A stretch of 10,880 nucleotides of DNA from Candidatus Cloacimonadota bacterium (GTDB lineage: Bacteria > Cloacimonadota > Cloacimonadia > Cloacimonadales > TCS61): contig JAIORR010000134.1 of the NCBI GenBank assembly GCA_021108055.1, positions 1-10,880 of the forward strand, given 5' to 3'. The notes beneath the pieces were generated by a model. The model was not told where the DNA came from, ran no database searches, and worked only from the letters and a program-made list of their open reading frames with translations. A program made the position numbers and the translations under genes. How positions within the stretch are numbered: the stretch's first letter is position 1; every line of letters starts with the position of its first letter. This document shows positions 1-6,084 of the stretch, piece after piece.

Positions 1-24
1 AAAAACCCCCGAAAAATTCGGGGG
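1..24 (-). terminator. Rho-independent terminator of the two-component operon
   Basis: Read on the minus strand, CCCCCGAA (complement of 17-24) pairs perfectly with TTCGGGGG (complement of 6-13) around a 3-nt loop. This 8-bp, GC-rich stem is followed directly by five T (complement of 1-5), and the T run may continue beyond the window. The plus strand shows no T tract after the stem, so the terminator acts leftward. It lies 185 bp past the kinase stop codon. The AT-rich stretch 25-209 between them holds no convincing gene and is probably 3' untranslated sequence. Confidence 0.8.
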
Positions 25-209
25 AGGGAGGTACAAAATTATTCATAATTGGATAATATTTCCGATATAGATAATCGAATTCCTGCAAATCCTTTTTAGC
101 CCTTATTATACTGTTTCTTTCAGTATCCAATTTTTAATTCCTTCAAATCTCTACAAATGAAACGTTAACAAAGTCAAAAGTTACATTTTATTTATGAAGT
201 GAATAAATA

Positions 210-1565
210 CTAAAATCTTAAAATGAATTCCGTTTTAACATTCGGCTCGGAGCAGGCAGTAATAGTTCCTCCGTGAAATCGCATGATCTGACGCGAAAGA
301 CTTAATCCAATCCCGGAACCATTTGCTTTGGTTGTGAAAAAGGGAATGAATATTTTATCGATCACATCTTCCAGGATACCGGGACCATTATCTATCACCT
401 GAATGGCAACTTTTCCTCTTTTATCCAGGAAAGCATTCAATTCTATTTTGCCGTCTTCCTGTTCTTCCAATGCATGTTGAGAATTCTTTATCAAATTTAA
501 AAGTACCTGCTCGATCTGCTGCTGGTCGGCAGTTACTTCCAACGTTTCAGGAATAATAGACCTTTTACAACTGATGTTACTTTTTTGCAGTTCTTCTTCC
601 ATAAGAAGCTCAACACTATCAAAAATGTTTTTAACAGGTATTATTTCAAATTCTGGTTTGGGTATTTTTGTAAGATTACGATAAGACTCCACAAAACGAA
701 TTAACCCGGTACTTCGCTTGTTGATGGTCATCATAGCTTTTCTGATATCTTCTACTGTTTCGTCATCTATTTCCTGCGGGATATTATCGGTTGTATCGAT
801 ATCCTTCAATAATTTTGCAACAGTGGCAGAAAGAGACGCAATTGGTGTAATAGAATTCATTATCTCATGTGTGAGAACGCTGATGAGTTTCTGCCAGGCA
901 GCCATTTCCTGCTCTTCCAATTCGCTTTGTATATTCTGAACCGAAACCAGCGTAATGCTACGGTTCCGTAGTTTAAATTCAGTTGCATATATTGCCAACT
1001 GCAACAAATGTTCTTCATCGGAAACCTGCACCAAGCTTCGTTTCCCGGGTTTCAGCTCCTTTAAGGTTCTTACTAATTCCTTACTGTATTTTTTTAATTC
1101 TTTTATATTGTTAAGTTTATTTATCTGGAAGAGTTTTTTTGCACTGTTATTGATCATTTCCACATGCCCGTCTTTTCGGAAAGCAATCAAACTGATACCG
1201 ATATGCTGAATAACGTTCTGCAAGTAAAAATAATGCTCCTCTTTTTCCGAACGGATCTTTTGGAAATCTTCTATTACATTATTGAATGCTTCTTTCAGAC
1301 TATCATAAGAAGTTCCCAGCCCATCGATCTTGAAAGAACGGGAAAAATCTGAGTAGCGGATTGATTCCAGGAAAGTTGTAAGATAACGGTTCGTTTTCTG
1401 AATGTATCGCAACATGGATGATATTTGTAATATAGTTATCAGACCAAGAAGGATAGGAGTGACACTGAAGCCTAAGTTATAAACCGATACAAAAGTAAGA
1501 AACATTGTTATGGTTATCAGGATAATTCGTACACAACAGTTTAGTTTGAAATTTTTATAAATCAT
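210..1565 (-). CDS. NtrY-like sensor histidine kinase, membrane-anchored with PAS domain
   Basis: A 451-residue sensor kinase that would autophosphorylate on histidine and pass the phosphate to the regulator encoded just upstream. Two hydrophobic segments (about residues 11-31 and 34-53) are separated by only a few residues, so there is essentially no periplasmic sensor domain. A linker follows, then a PAS-like region (about 115-210). The HisKA H-box is LTHEIMNSITPI (231-242, phospho-acceptor His233). The HATPase_c domain shows the N-box (Asn357, Asn361), the G1 box DNGPGI (392-397), the F-box FIPFFTTK (406-413) and the G2 box GSGIGLSLS (416-424), so catalysis looks intact. The ATG overlaps the regulator's last codons by 11 bp, which indicates translational coupling. 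The HEIMNSITP form of the H-box is typical of NtrY-like kinases paired with NtrC-family regulators. The signal sensed is unknown. Family and activity are secure; the physiological role is inferred from the neighbouring efflux operon. Confidence 0.93.
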   Translation of the reverse strand: MIYKNFKLNCCVRIILITITMFLTFVSVYNLGFSVTPILLGLITILQISSMLRYIQKTNRYLTTFLESIRYSDFSRSFKIDGLGTSYDSLKEAFNNVIEDFQKIRSEKEEHYFYLQNVIQHIGISLIAFRKDGHVEMINNSAKKLFQINKLNNIKELKKYSKELVRTLKELKPGKRSLVQVSDEEHLLQLAIYATEFKLRNRSITLVSVQNIQSELEEQEMAAWQKLISVLTHEIMNSITPIASLSATVAKLLKDIDTTDNIPQEIDDETVEDIRKAMMTINKRSTGLIRFVESYRNLTKIPKPEFEIIPVKNIFDSVELLMEEELQKSNISCKRSIIPETLEVTADQQQIEQVLLNLIKNSQHALEEQEDGKIELNAFLDKRGKVAIQVIDNGPGILEDVIDKIFIPFFTTKANGSGIGLSLSRQIMRFHGGTITACSEPNVKTEFILRF

Positions 1566-2931
1566 ATTTTCCTAACCTTCTGTAAAGTGAAGCTCTGGTA
1601 AGCCCCAGCTCTTTGGCTGCCGCACTTATATTACCGTTGTTTCTGCGCAAAACGTGCTGGATCACATCCTTTTCTACTTCTTCTATTTTGTAAGATCCAA
1701 AGCTCTTTTCCATATTTAGATCACCCGGTTTTGAAAGCATGAAGTCCGCTGGTTGCAGAATGTTCGATTCGCTTAAAATAACGGCACGTTCCACAGAATG
1801 CTGTAGTTCACGTACATTACCCGGCCAATTATATTGTTCCATCTTTCTTAATGCAGCAGATGATATTCCTTTTATGTTCTTCTTATATTTTATCAGGTTC
1901 ATTTTTAAGAAATGTTCTGTCAATGGTTTGATATCTTCAATTCTCTCTCGAAGTGCCGGCAGGTGAATTTCAACTGTGTTTATCCTGTATAGAAGGTCCT
2001 GACGGAATTCATTTTTCTTTGCCATTTTGTAAACAGGCATGTTCGTAGCACAGATCAACCTTACATCGACAGGTATATGCTTATTTGAACCTACACGTAT
2101 CACTTCCCTTTTCTCTAACACCTGTAAAAGTTTCGATTGCAGGGATAGAGAAAGATTACCTATTTCATCTAGGAATATTGTTCCTCCGGAAGCAACTTCA
2201 AAGCGTCCGGGTTTATCCCTTTTTGCATCTGTGAATGCACCTTTCACATGCCCGAATAATTCACTTTCGAAAAGAGTTTCACTTATTGCTCCCAGATCTA
2301 CATTAAGGAAGACTTCATTAGTTCTATGAGAATTTCGGTGCAGTGCTCGGGCAACCAGTTCTTTTCCCGTTCCATTTTCTCCCAGGATAAGTACACTGGC
2401 ATCGGTAGATGCAACTTTCATGATTGTGCCGATCACTTTCTGCATTTCCTGAGAATTCCCGATAAACTCATGAAAAGGCTGGTCCATTGTAGCACTCAAT
2501 TCTTTTTGTTTCATGCGCAGGTTATCTGCTTCTTTCAGAGAACCTCGCAACTTTAAGGCAGAAGATAATGTTGCCAGAAGTTTTGCATTCTGCCAGGGTT
2601 TCAAAACAAAATCTACAGCTCCCAGTTTGATCGCTTTTACTGCTTTTTCCACATCACCATAAGCTGTAATAAAAATGACTACTGCAGACGGATCTATCTC
2701 CAGTATCTTTTCCAGCCAGTTGAAACCCTCCTGCCCGCTGATGCAATCTTTTGTAAAATTCATGTCCAGCAGAATTACATCATAATTTTCTTTCTGCATC
2801 TGTTCAGGAATTTTTTTTGGATTGTGTTCGGTATGGATGATTTCTACATGATTTTTTAAAAGCAATTTTAAACTAAAAAGGATGTCTTCATTATCGTCAA
2901 TAGCCAATATCTTGCCTGATCTTTTGTTCAT
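1555..2931 (-). CDS. NtrC-family sigma-54-dependent response regulator
   Basis: A 458-residue three-domain transcription activator. The receiver domain (about 6-125) has the acidic pair Asp12/Asp13, phospho-acceptor Asp56 in VILLD, Thr89 and Lys111 in LKPW. The central AAA+ domain (about 155-385) has Walker A GENGTGKE (184-191), the sigma-54 contact loop as GAFTDA (231-236, a variant of GAFTGA), Walker B IFLDEIG (252-258), sensor I ATN (295-297), candidate arginine fingers Arg310 and Arg316, and sensor II WPGNVREL (369-376). The C-terminus (about 415-457) is a Fis-type helix-turn-helix, NISAAAKELGLTRASLYRRL. An AGAGGAG ribosome binding site (complement of 2940-2946) lies 8 nt before the ATG. 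It is first in an operon with the kinase. All residues needed for phosphorylation, ATP hydrolysis and sigma-54 contact are present. Its likely target is the -24/-12 promoter at 3890-3905, which is inference from proximity and matched type. Confidence 0.95.
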   Translation of the reverse strand: MNKRSGKILAIDDNEDILFSLKLLLKNHVEIIHTEHNPKKIPEQMQKENYDVILLDMNFTKDCISGQEGFNWLEKILEIDPSAVVIFITAYGDVEKAVKAIKLGAVDFVLKPWQNAKLLATLSSALKLRGSLKEADNLRMKQKELSATMDQPFHEFIGNSQEMQKVIGTIMKVASTDASVLILGENGTGKELVARALHRNSHRTNEVFLNVDLGAISETLFESELFGHVKGAFTDAKRDKPGRFEVASGGTIFLDEIGNLSLSLQSKLLQVLEKREVIRVGSNKHIPVDVRLICATNMPVYKMAKKNEFRQDLLYRINTVEIHLPALRERIEDIKPLTEHFLKMNLIKYKKNIKGISSAALRKMEQYNWPGNVRELQHSVERAVILSESNILQPADFMLSKPGDLNMEKSFGSYKIEEVEKDVIQHVLRRNNGNISAAAKELGLTRASLYRRLGKYDL

Positions 2932-2970
2932 AAAATAATCTCCTCTGGTTTCTCCAGTGTGTGATAAATT

Positions 2971-3126
2971 TTTTCAACCCCCATCCCTAACCCTTCCCCC
3001 TAACGAAGTGGAAGGGAACTGCATTTGAAAATAAAAAATTAATTCTCATTCTTTTAAATCATTTTTTAGTAATATCAAAATTTCTTCCTGCAATTCTCAT
3101 GTTCCCCTACTTAGGGGAATAGCAAG
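2971..3126. repeat. 156-bp perfect direct repeat, copy 1
   Basis: Bases 2971-3126 read identically to 3603-3758 at a constant offset of 632. Identity breaks at 2970/3602 (t versus a) and at 3127/3759 (g versus t). The repeat contains CCCTTCC and GGAAGGG arms (about 2991-3018) that can form an imperfect hairpin, an AT-rich middle, and one full TTCCCCT-ACTT-AGGGGAA hairpin (3102-3119) at its right end. Copy 1 ends 39 bp upstream of the regulator start codon, so on the minus strand it occupies the position expected for that operon's promoter. No clear -35/-10 or -24/-12 pair was seen in it for that direction. Confidence 0.95.
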
Positions 3127-3240
3127 GGTTAACTTCTTCCCTGCAATTCTCATGTTCCCCTGTTTAGGGGAATAGCAAGGGTTAATTTCTTCCTGCTATT
3201 CTTATGTTCCCCTGCTTAGGGGAATAGCAAGGGTTAACTT
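3084..3240. repeat. Three tandem 52-53-bp hairpin units
   Basis: Three consecutive near-identical units occupy 3084-3135, 3136-3188 and 3189-3240. Each carries a 7-bp hairpin TTCCCCT/AGGGGAA whose 4-nt loop varies (ACTT, GTTT, GCTT), followed by a conserved tagcaagggttaa tail. The first unit lies mostly inside direct repeat copy 1, and a fourth unit stands at the end of copy 2 (hairpin 3734-3751). The third unit overlaps the 3' end of the DUF559 gene and encodes that protein's last residues. The stems are not followed by a T run on either strand, so they are not classic terminators. They resemble REP-like or MITE-like intergenic repeats. The family is not identified. Confidence 0.9.
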
Positions 3241-3603
3241 CTTCTCTTTTTTGATTTTATCAATTTCTATTAAAATTCTTTTTTTTACCTTTTCTATATT
3301 ATCAAATACTTCTTTATTTTTGAATCTTAGTATCGTATATCCCTTTTCCTCAAAATATAAATCTCGTTCAAAATCTCTTTCTTTACAATTTATATGGTAA
3401 TTTCCATCCAATTCGATAATCAACTTGTATTCTGGGCACAAAAAATCTAAAATAAACCAATCATAAGGTACCTGAAATCGAAACTTGATATTATTTAGTT
3501 TTTTACTTTTTATCTCGTTCCAGAGTATTCTTTCCGCTTCTGTGCTTTTTTTTCGCAACTCTTTTGCTGCTGAAAATATTGCTTCAGGATATCTTCTGTG
3601 CAT
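3202..3603 (-). CDS. DUF559 / Vsr-like endonuclease-fold protein
   Basis: A 133-residue protein of the DUF559 family, which belongs to the very-short-patch-repair (Vsr)/restriction-endonuclease-like superfamily. Characteristic motifs, numbered from the ATG, are a Lys/Arg-rich start with a STEAERILWNEIK helix (about 20-32), FRFQVPYDWFILDFLC (about 42-56, with Asp53), the putative catalytic ELDGNYH (64-70, Glu64, Asp66, His70) and ILRFKNKEV (about 91-99). Cellular function is unproven for this family; a DNA nuclease or repair role is inferred from fold relatives. I chose the ATG at 3601-3603 because a GGGGG tract (complement of 3610-3614) lies 6 nt upstream; a TTG two codons earlier is too close to it. 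The gene is oddly built into repeats: its start codon touches the edge of direct repeat copy 2, and its C-terminal LTLAIPLSRGT is encoded by a tandem hairpin unit. It points the same way as the two-component operon, with 270 bp between. It is probably an insertion unrelated to efflux. Confidence 0.85.
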   Translation of the reverse strand: MHRRYPEAIFSAAKELRKKSTEAERILWNEIKSKKLNNIKFRFQVPYDWFILDFLCPEYKLIIELDGNYHINCKERDFERDLYFEEKGYTILRFKNKEVFDNIEKVKKRILIEIDKIKKEKKLTLAIPLSRGT

Positions 3604-3758
3604 TTTCAACCCCCATCCCTAACCCTTCCCCCTAACGAAGTGGAAGGGAACTGCATTTGAAAATAAAAAATTAATTCTCATTCTTTTAAATCATTTTTTA
3701 GTAATATCAAAATTTCTTCCTGCAATTCTCATGTTCCCCTACTTAGGGGAATAGCAAG
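3603..3758. repeat. 156-bp perfect direct repeat, copy 2
   Basis: Identical to 2971-3126 throughout. Its left edge coincides with the ATG of the DUF559 gene, so this copy supplies the gene's leader and ribosome binding region on the minus strand. Its right edge is a single hairpin unit (3734-3751) followed by a slightly diverged tail (agtgttaa instead of agggttaa). Beyond it begins the control region of the efflux operon. Perfect identity over 156 bp implies recent duplication or ongoing conversion between copies. Confidence 0.95.
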
Positions 3759-3798
3759 TGTTAAAATGCAAAATCATTATTCTTCGTCAATAAAAAAC

Positions 3799-3836
3799 TG
3801 TCCGCTACCGAACACGTTTTAGTTCATAATCGAACA
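3799..3836 (+). promoter_or_regulatory. Two tandem 16-bp dyads, candidate activator (UAS) sites
   Basis: Site 1 is TGTCCG-CTAC-CGAACA (3799-3814) and site 2 is AGTTCA-TAAT-CGAACA (3821-3836). Both have 6-bp half-sites around a 4-bp spacer and the same right half CGAACA. The left halves match its reverse complement (TGTTCG) at 5 of 6 and 4 of 6 positions. The centres are 22 bp apart, close to two helical turns, and lie about 109 and 87 bp upstream of the start point expected from the -24/-12 element. That is the usual layout for enhancer sites of NtrC-type activators. Binding by the neighbouring regulator is inference. Confidence 0.6.
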
Positions 3837-3889
3837 CAAAGCATAGAATTCTAATTTGCTAATTCCTTATATTATAGTTGATTACCATT

Positions 3890-3905
3890 TGGCACATTAT
3901 TTGCT
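3890..3905 (+). promoter_or_regulatory. Sigma-54 (-24/-12) promoter of the efflux operon
   Basis: TGGCAC-ATTAT-TTGCT matches the sigma-54 consensus TGGCAC-N5-TTGCW at every defined position, with the invariant GG (3891-3892) and GC (3903-3904) separated by exactly 10 bp. Transcription would begin near 3915-3916, leaving a leader of about 24 nt that contains the AAGGAG ribosome binding site (3929-3934) before the adaptor ATG at 3940. A sigma-54 activator gene lies just across the divergent region. A TATAAT hexamer overlaps the -12 element (3905-3910), so a second, housekeeping-type promoter cannot be ruled out. Confidence 0.82.
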
Positions 3906-3939
3906 ATAATGTAAATTGTGAAAAGAAAAAGGAGTTTGT

Positions 3940-5190
3940 ATGGATCGAAAGATTGAAAAGAAAAAGTGGACACCAAAGAAGATAATCTGGCTATCAATTG
4001 GTGGAATTTTTGCATTTTTAATTTTATATAATCTAATATTAGGAGACCATAGCACAAAGTTCAATGTTCAAAAGGAACGCATTTCAATAGAAGAAGTTAA
4101 GAAAGATTTTTTTCAGGATTACATAACAGTAACCGGAACTGTTGAACCCATAAGTACGATTTTCCTGGATGCAATGGAGGGTGGACGTATTGAGGAAATC
4201 GTAACTGAAGAAGGCACAATGGTAAAAAAAGGAGATGTAATACTACGTCTTAGCAATACAAACTTGCATCTTGAGATAATGAATCGTGAAGCAAATCTGG
4301 CTGAACAGATAAATAACTTACGAAATACCCGCCTTTCTATGGAACAAAATAAGCTGAGCCTGACCAGACAACTGCTTGAGCTTGATTATAAATTAAATAT
4401 CCAGAAACGAGAATACGAAAACAGTAAAGACCTTTTTAGTAAGAAATTTATTTCCGACAAAGAATTTGAAGAAGAAAAAGAATATTATGAATATCTATTT
4501 AAAGCACGAGATCTGGTAATAGAAAACCAGAAAGCAGATTCACTTTTCCGTGAAATTCAAGTTGCCCAATTGGAAAACTCAGTTGAACAAATGCAACTCA
4601 ACCTGGAATTTGTAAGAAAGAAACTGGATAACTTAAGTGTTAAAGCACCAGTAAGTGGTTTGCTTGTTAGCGTTAACGCAGAAATCGGAGAAGCAAAATC
4701 GAGGGGACAAAGACTTGGACAAATACATGTATTGGATGAATTCAAGATCCACCTGGAAATTGATGAACATTACATTTCACGGGTCAATGCAAACCTGATC
4801 GGAGAATTCGATTTCACAGGAAAGACATATAAATTACGAATTAAGAAGATCTATCCCGAAGTTCGAAATGGCCGCTTTGGAGTCGATCTTGTTTTTTCAG
4901 AAGATGTTCCACAGAGAATTAGAACCGGTCAAACGTTCCGAGTTAAATTGGAGCTTGGAGAATCTAAAATGGCAATTCTTATTCCGCGTGGTGGATTTTA
5001 TCAAAGTACCGGCGGTCAATATATATTTGTAATCGATCCTTCCGAGAAATTCGCAGTTAAACGTGATATCAGACTGGGAAGAATGAACCCGAAATATTAC
5101 GAAGTACTGGAAGGACTGGAACCTGGTGAAAAAGTTGTTGTATCTAATTATGATAACTTTGGAAAAGCAGAAAAACTGATCTTAAAATAA
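3940..5190 (+). CDS. MacA-like periplasmic adaptor (HlyD/membrane-fusion protein)
   Basis: A 416-residue inner-membrane-anchored adaptor that would link the ABC permease to an outer-membrane channel. A basic N-terminus precedes one membrane segment (about 15-34); there is no lipoprotein Cys. Then come the first lipoyl half (about 68-105, ending in VKKGDVILRLSN), a long alpha-helical hairpin/coiled coil (about 108-230), the second lipoyl half (about 230-265, VKAPVSGLLVSV), a beta-barrel (about 266-340) and a membrane-proximal domain (about 345-416, with EGLEPGEKVVVSNYDNF). At the hairpin tip, Leu165 and Ser172 fit the RxxxLxxxxxxS channel-docking motif of AcrA/MacA proteins, but the Arg position is Asn161. 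It is the first gene of the export operon, preceded by AAGGAG 5 nt before the ATG and by the sigma-54 promoter. The substrate cannot be read from the sequence; macrolide export should not be assumed. Family assignment is strong. Confidence 0.92.
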   Translation: MDRKIEKKKWTPKKIIWLSIGGIFAFLILYNLILGDHSTKFNVQKERISIEEVKKDFFQDYITVTGTVEPISTIFLDAMEGGRIEEIVTEEGTMVKKGDVILRLSNTNLHLEIMNREANLAEQINNLRNTRLSMEQNKLSLTRQLLELDYKLNIQKREYENSKDLFSKKFISDKEFEEEKEYYEYLFKARDLVIENQKADSLFREIQVAQLENSVEQMQLNLEFVRKKLDNLSVKAPVSGLLVSVNAEIGEAKSRGQRLGQIHVLDEFKIHLEIDEHYISRVNANLIGEFDFTGKTYKLRIKKIYPEVRNGRFGVDLVFSEDVPQRIRTGQTFRVKLELGESKMAILIPRGGFYQSTGGQYIFVIDPSEKFAVKRDIRLGRMNPKYYEVLEGLEPGEKVVVSNYDNFGKAEKLILK

Positions 5191-5206
5191 AAAAACGTCC
5201 GACTTC

Positions 5207-5222
5207 TCCGGCAACTGCCGGA
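5207..5222 (+). other. Intercistronic hairpin
   Basis: TCCGGCA-AC-TGCCGGA is a perfect 7-bp inverted repeat in the 55-bp gap between the adaptor and ATPase genes, more GC-rich than its surroundings. It is not followed by a T run, so it is not an intrinsic terminator. It ends 11 nt before the AAGGAGG ribosome binding site (5234-5240) and could affect mRNA stability or translation of the downstream genes. Confidence 0.5.
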
Positions 5223-5245
5223 TACGCCGTGACAAGGAGGAAAAA

Positions 5246-5935
5246 ATGATTAAAACAAACAACCTAACCAAAATCTACAGGACAGATGAAGTTGAAACCG
5301 TAGCACTGAACAATGTAAATGTGGAAGTAGCCAAAGGTGAATTCGTAGCCATTATGGGACCTTCAGGATGCGGAAAATCTACGCTTCTTAATGTAATCGG
5401 TCTTCTGGATAATCCAACCGGTGGTGAATATCATTTCAACGCTCAGGAAGTTTCCAAATACACCGAAAGAATGCGTACTAATCTTAGAAAATCCAATATC
5501 GGGTTTATCTTTCAGAGCTTTAACCTGATCGATGAACTTACCGTCTATGAGAATGTGGAACTACCTCTTCTTTACATTAAGATGTCTTCTGCCGAAAGAA
5601 AGAAGAGAGTGAATGAAATTCTGGATAGAATGAAGATCGCTCATCGAGCTAAGCACTTTCCACAACAACTTTCCGGTGGTCAGCAGCAGCGTGTAGCAGT
5701 TGCTCGTGCGGTTGTTACAAAACCCAAACTTATCCTGGCAGACGAACCGACCGGTAACCTGGATTCCGCTAATGGTGAAGAAGTAATGGATATGCTTACA
5801 CAACTTAATGAAGAAGAAACGACCATTATTATGGTAACGCATTCCCCCTCTTTCGCAGAATATGCCCACAGGATCATTCAATTATTCGACGGTCATATCG
5901 TTACTGAAAACATCAAGAAGGAATTCCATCTGTAG
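5246..5935 (+). CDS. ABC transporter ATP-binding protein, LolD/MacB class
   Basis: A 229-residue stand-alone nucleotide-binding subunit that would power the adjacent FtsX-type permeases from the cytoplasmic face. Motifs: Walker A GPSGCGKST (38-46), Q-loop Gln90 in FIFQSFNL, the family-typical ELTVYENVELPL (97-108), signature LSGGQQQRVA (142-151), Walker B LILADEP (162-168) with catalytic Glu167, D-loop NLDS (171-174) and switch His199 in MVTHS. All catalytic elements are intact and the length is normal for the class. A strong AAGGAGG ribosome binding site lies 5 nt before the ATG. In E. coli MacB the ATPase and permease are fused; here they are separate genes, as in LolCDE and most FCB-group systems. 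Context with an adaptor favours a MacAB-like exporter, though a lipoprotein-release role is a possible alternative. Confidence 0.95.
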   Translation: MIKTNNLTKIYRTDEVETVALNNVNVEVAKGEFVAIMGPSGCGKSTLLNVIGLLDNPTGGEYHFNAQEVSKYTERMRTNLRKSNIGFIFQSFNLIDELTVYENVELPLLYIKMSSAERKKRVNEILDRMKIAHRAKHFPQQLSGGQQQRVAVARAVVTKPKLILADEPTGNLDSANGEEVMDMLTQLNEEETTIIMVTHSPSFAEYAHRIIQLFDGHIVTENIKKEFHL

Positions 5936-5951
5936 AACCTTGGGAAAAAAA

Positions 5952-6084
5952 CTCACAGATAAATACAGATAAAACGGATGAAGGAAAATTCTTCATGTTA
6001 GACTGATTTATTCCTCGTAGTAACAAGTTCTGTTCGAAAAACTTGGGAACAAGAAGAAAAATCATTATCCGTAAAATCCGTGAG
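5952..6084. repeat. Imperfect inverted-repeat element between ATPase and permease genes
   Basis: The 164-bp gap between the ATPase and permease genes contains diverged inverted arms. The left arm, 5952-5979, begins CTCACAGAT and ends AAAACGGAT. The right arm, 6067-6084, reads CTCACGGATTTTACGGAT on the minus strand. The ends match well, and the left arm carries extra internal bases. A weaker inner pair CAAGTT/AACTTG (6024-6029 and 6040-6045) also exists. It may be a decayed small repeat of the kind scattered between genes. There is no terminator-like T run and no promoter I can defend, so cotranscription across it is plausible. Confidence 0.4.

Noticed and set aside
718..1352. Plus-strand open frames across the kinase gene (also 1739-2556 across the regulator)
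   Set aside because: They are antisense shadows of well-supported genes, without ribosome binding sites or recognisable domains.
2932..3130. A second sigma-54 promoter directing autoregulation of the two-component operon
   Set aside because: No minus-strand TGGCAC-N5-TTGC or recognisable variant with correct GG-N10-GC context was found before the regulator gene.
3084..3240. Regularly spaced repeats resembling a small CRISPR array
   Set aside because: The 52-53-bp units are alike along their full length, so there are no unique spacers. They also encode the end of a gene, and no cas gene is nearby.
3607..3609. TTG start for the DUF559 gene, two codons upstream of the ATG
   Set aside because: It abuts the only plausible ribosome binding G tract with no spacer, while the ATG at 3603 has a 6-nt spacing.
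6031..6052. TGTTCG...GGAACA half-sites like the activator dyads
   Set aside because: The spacer is about 10 bp rather than 4, no -24/-12 element follows, and the region lies inside a decayed inverted repeat.
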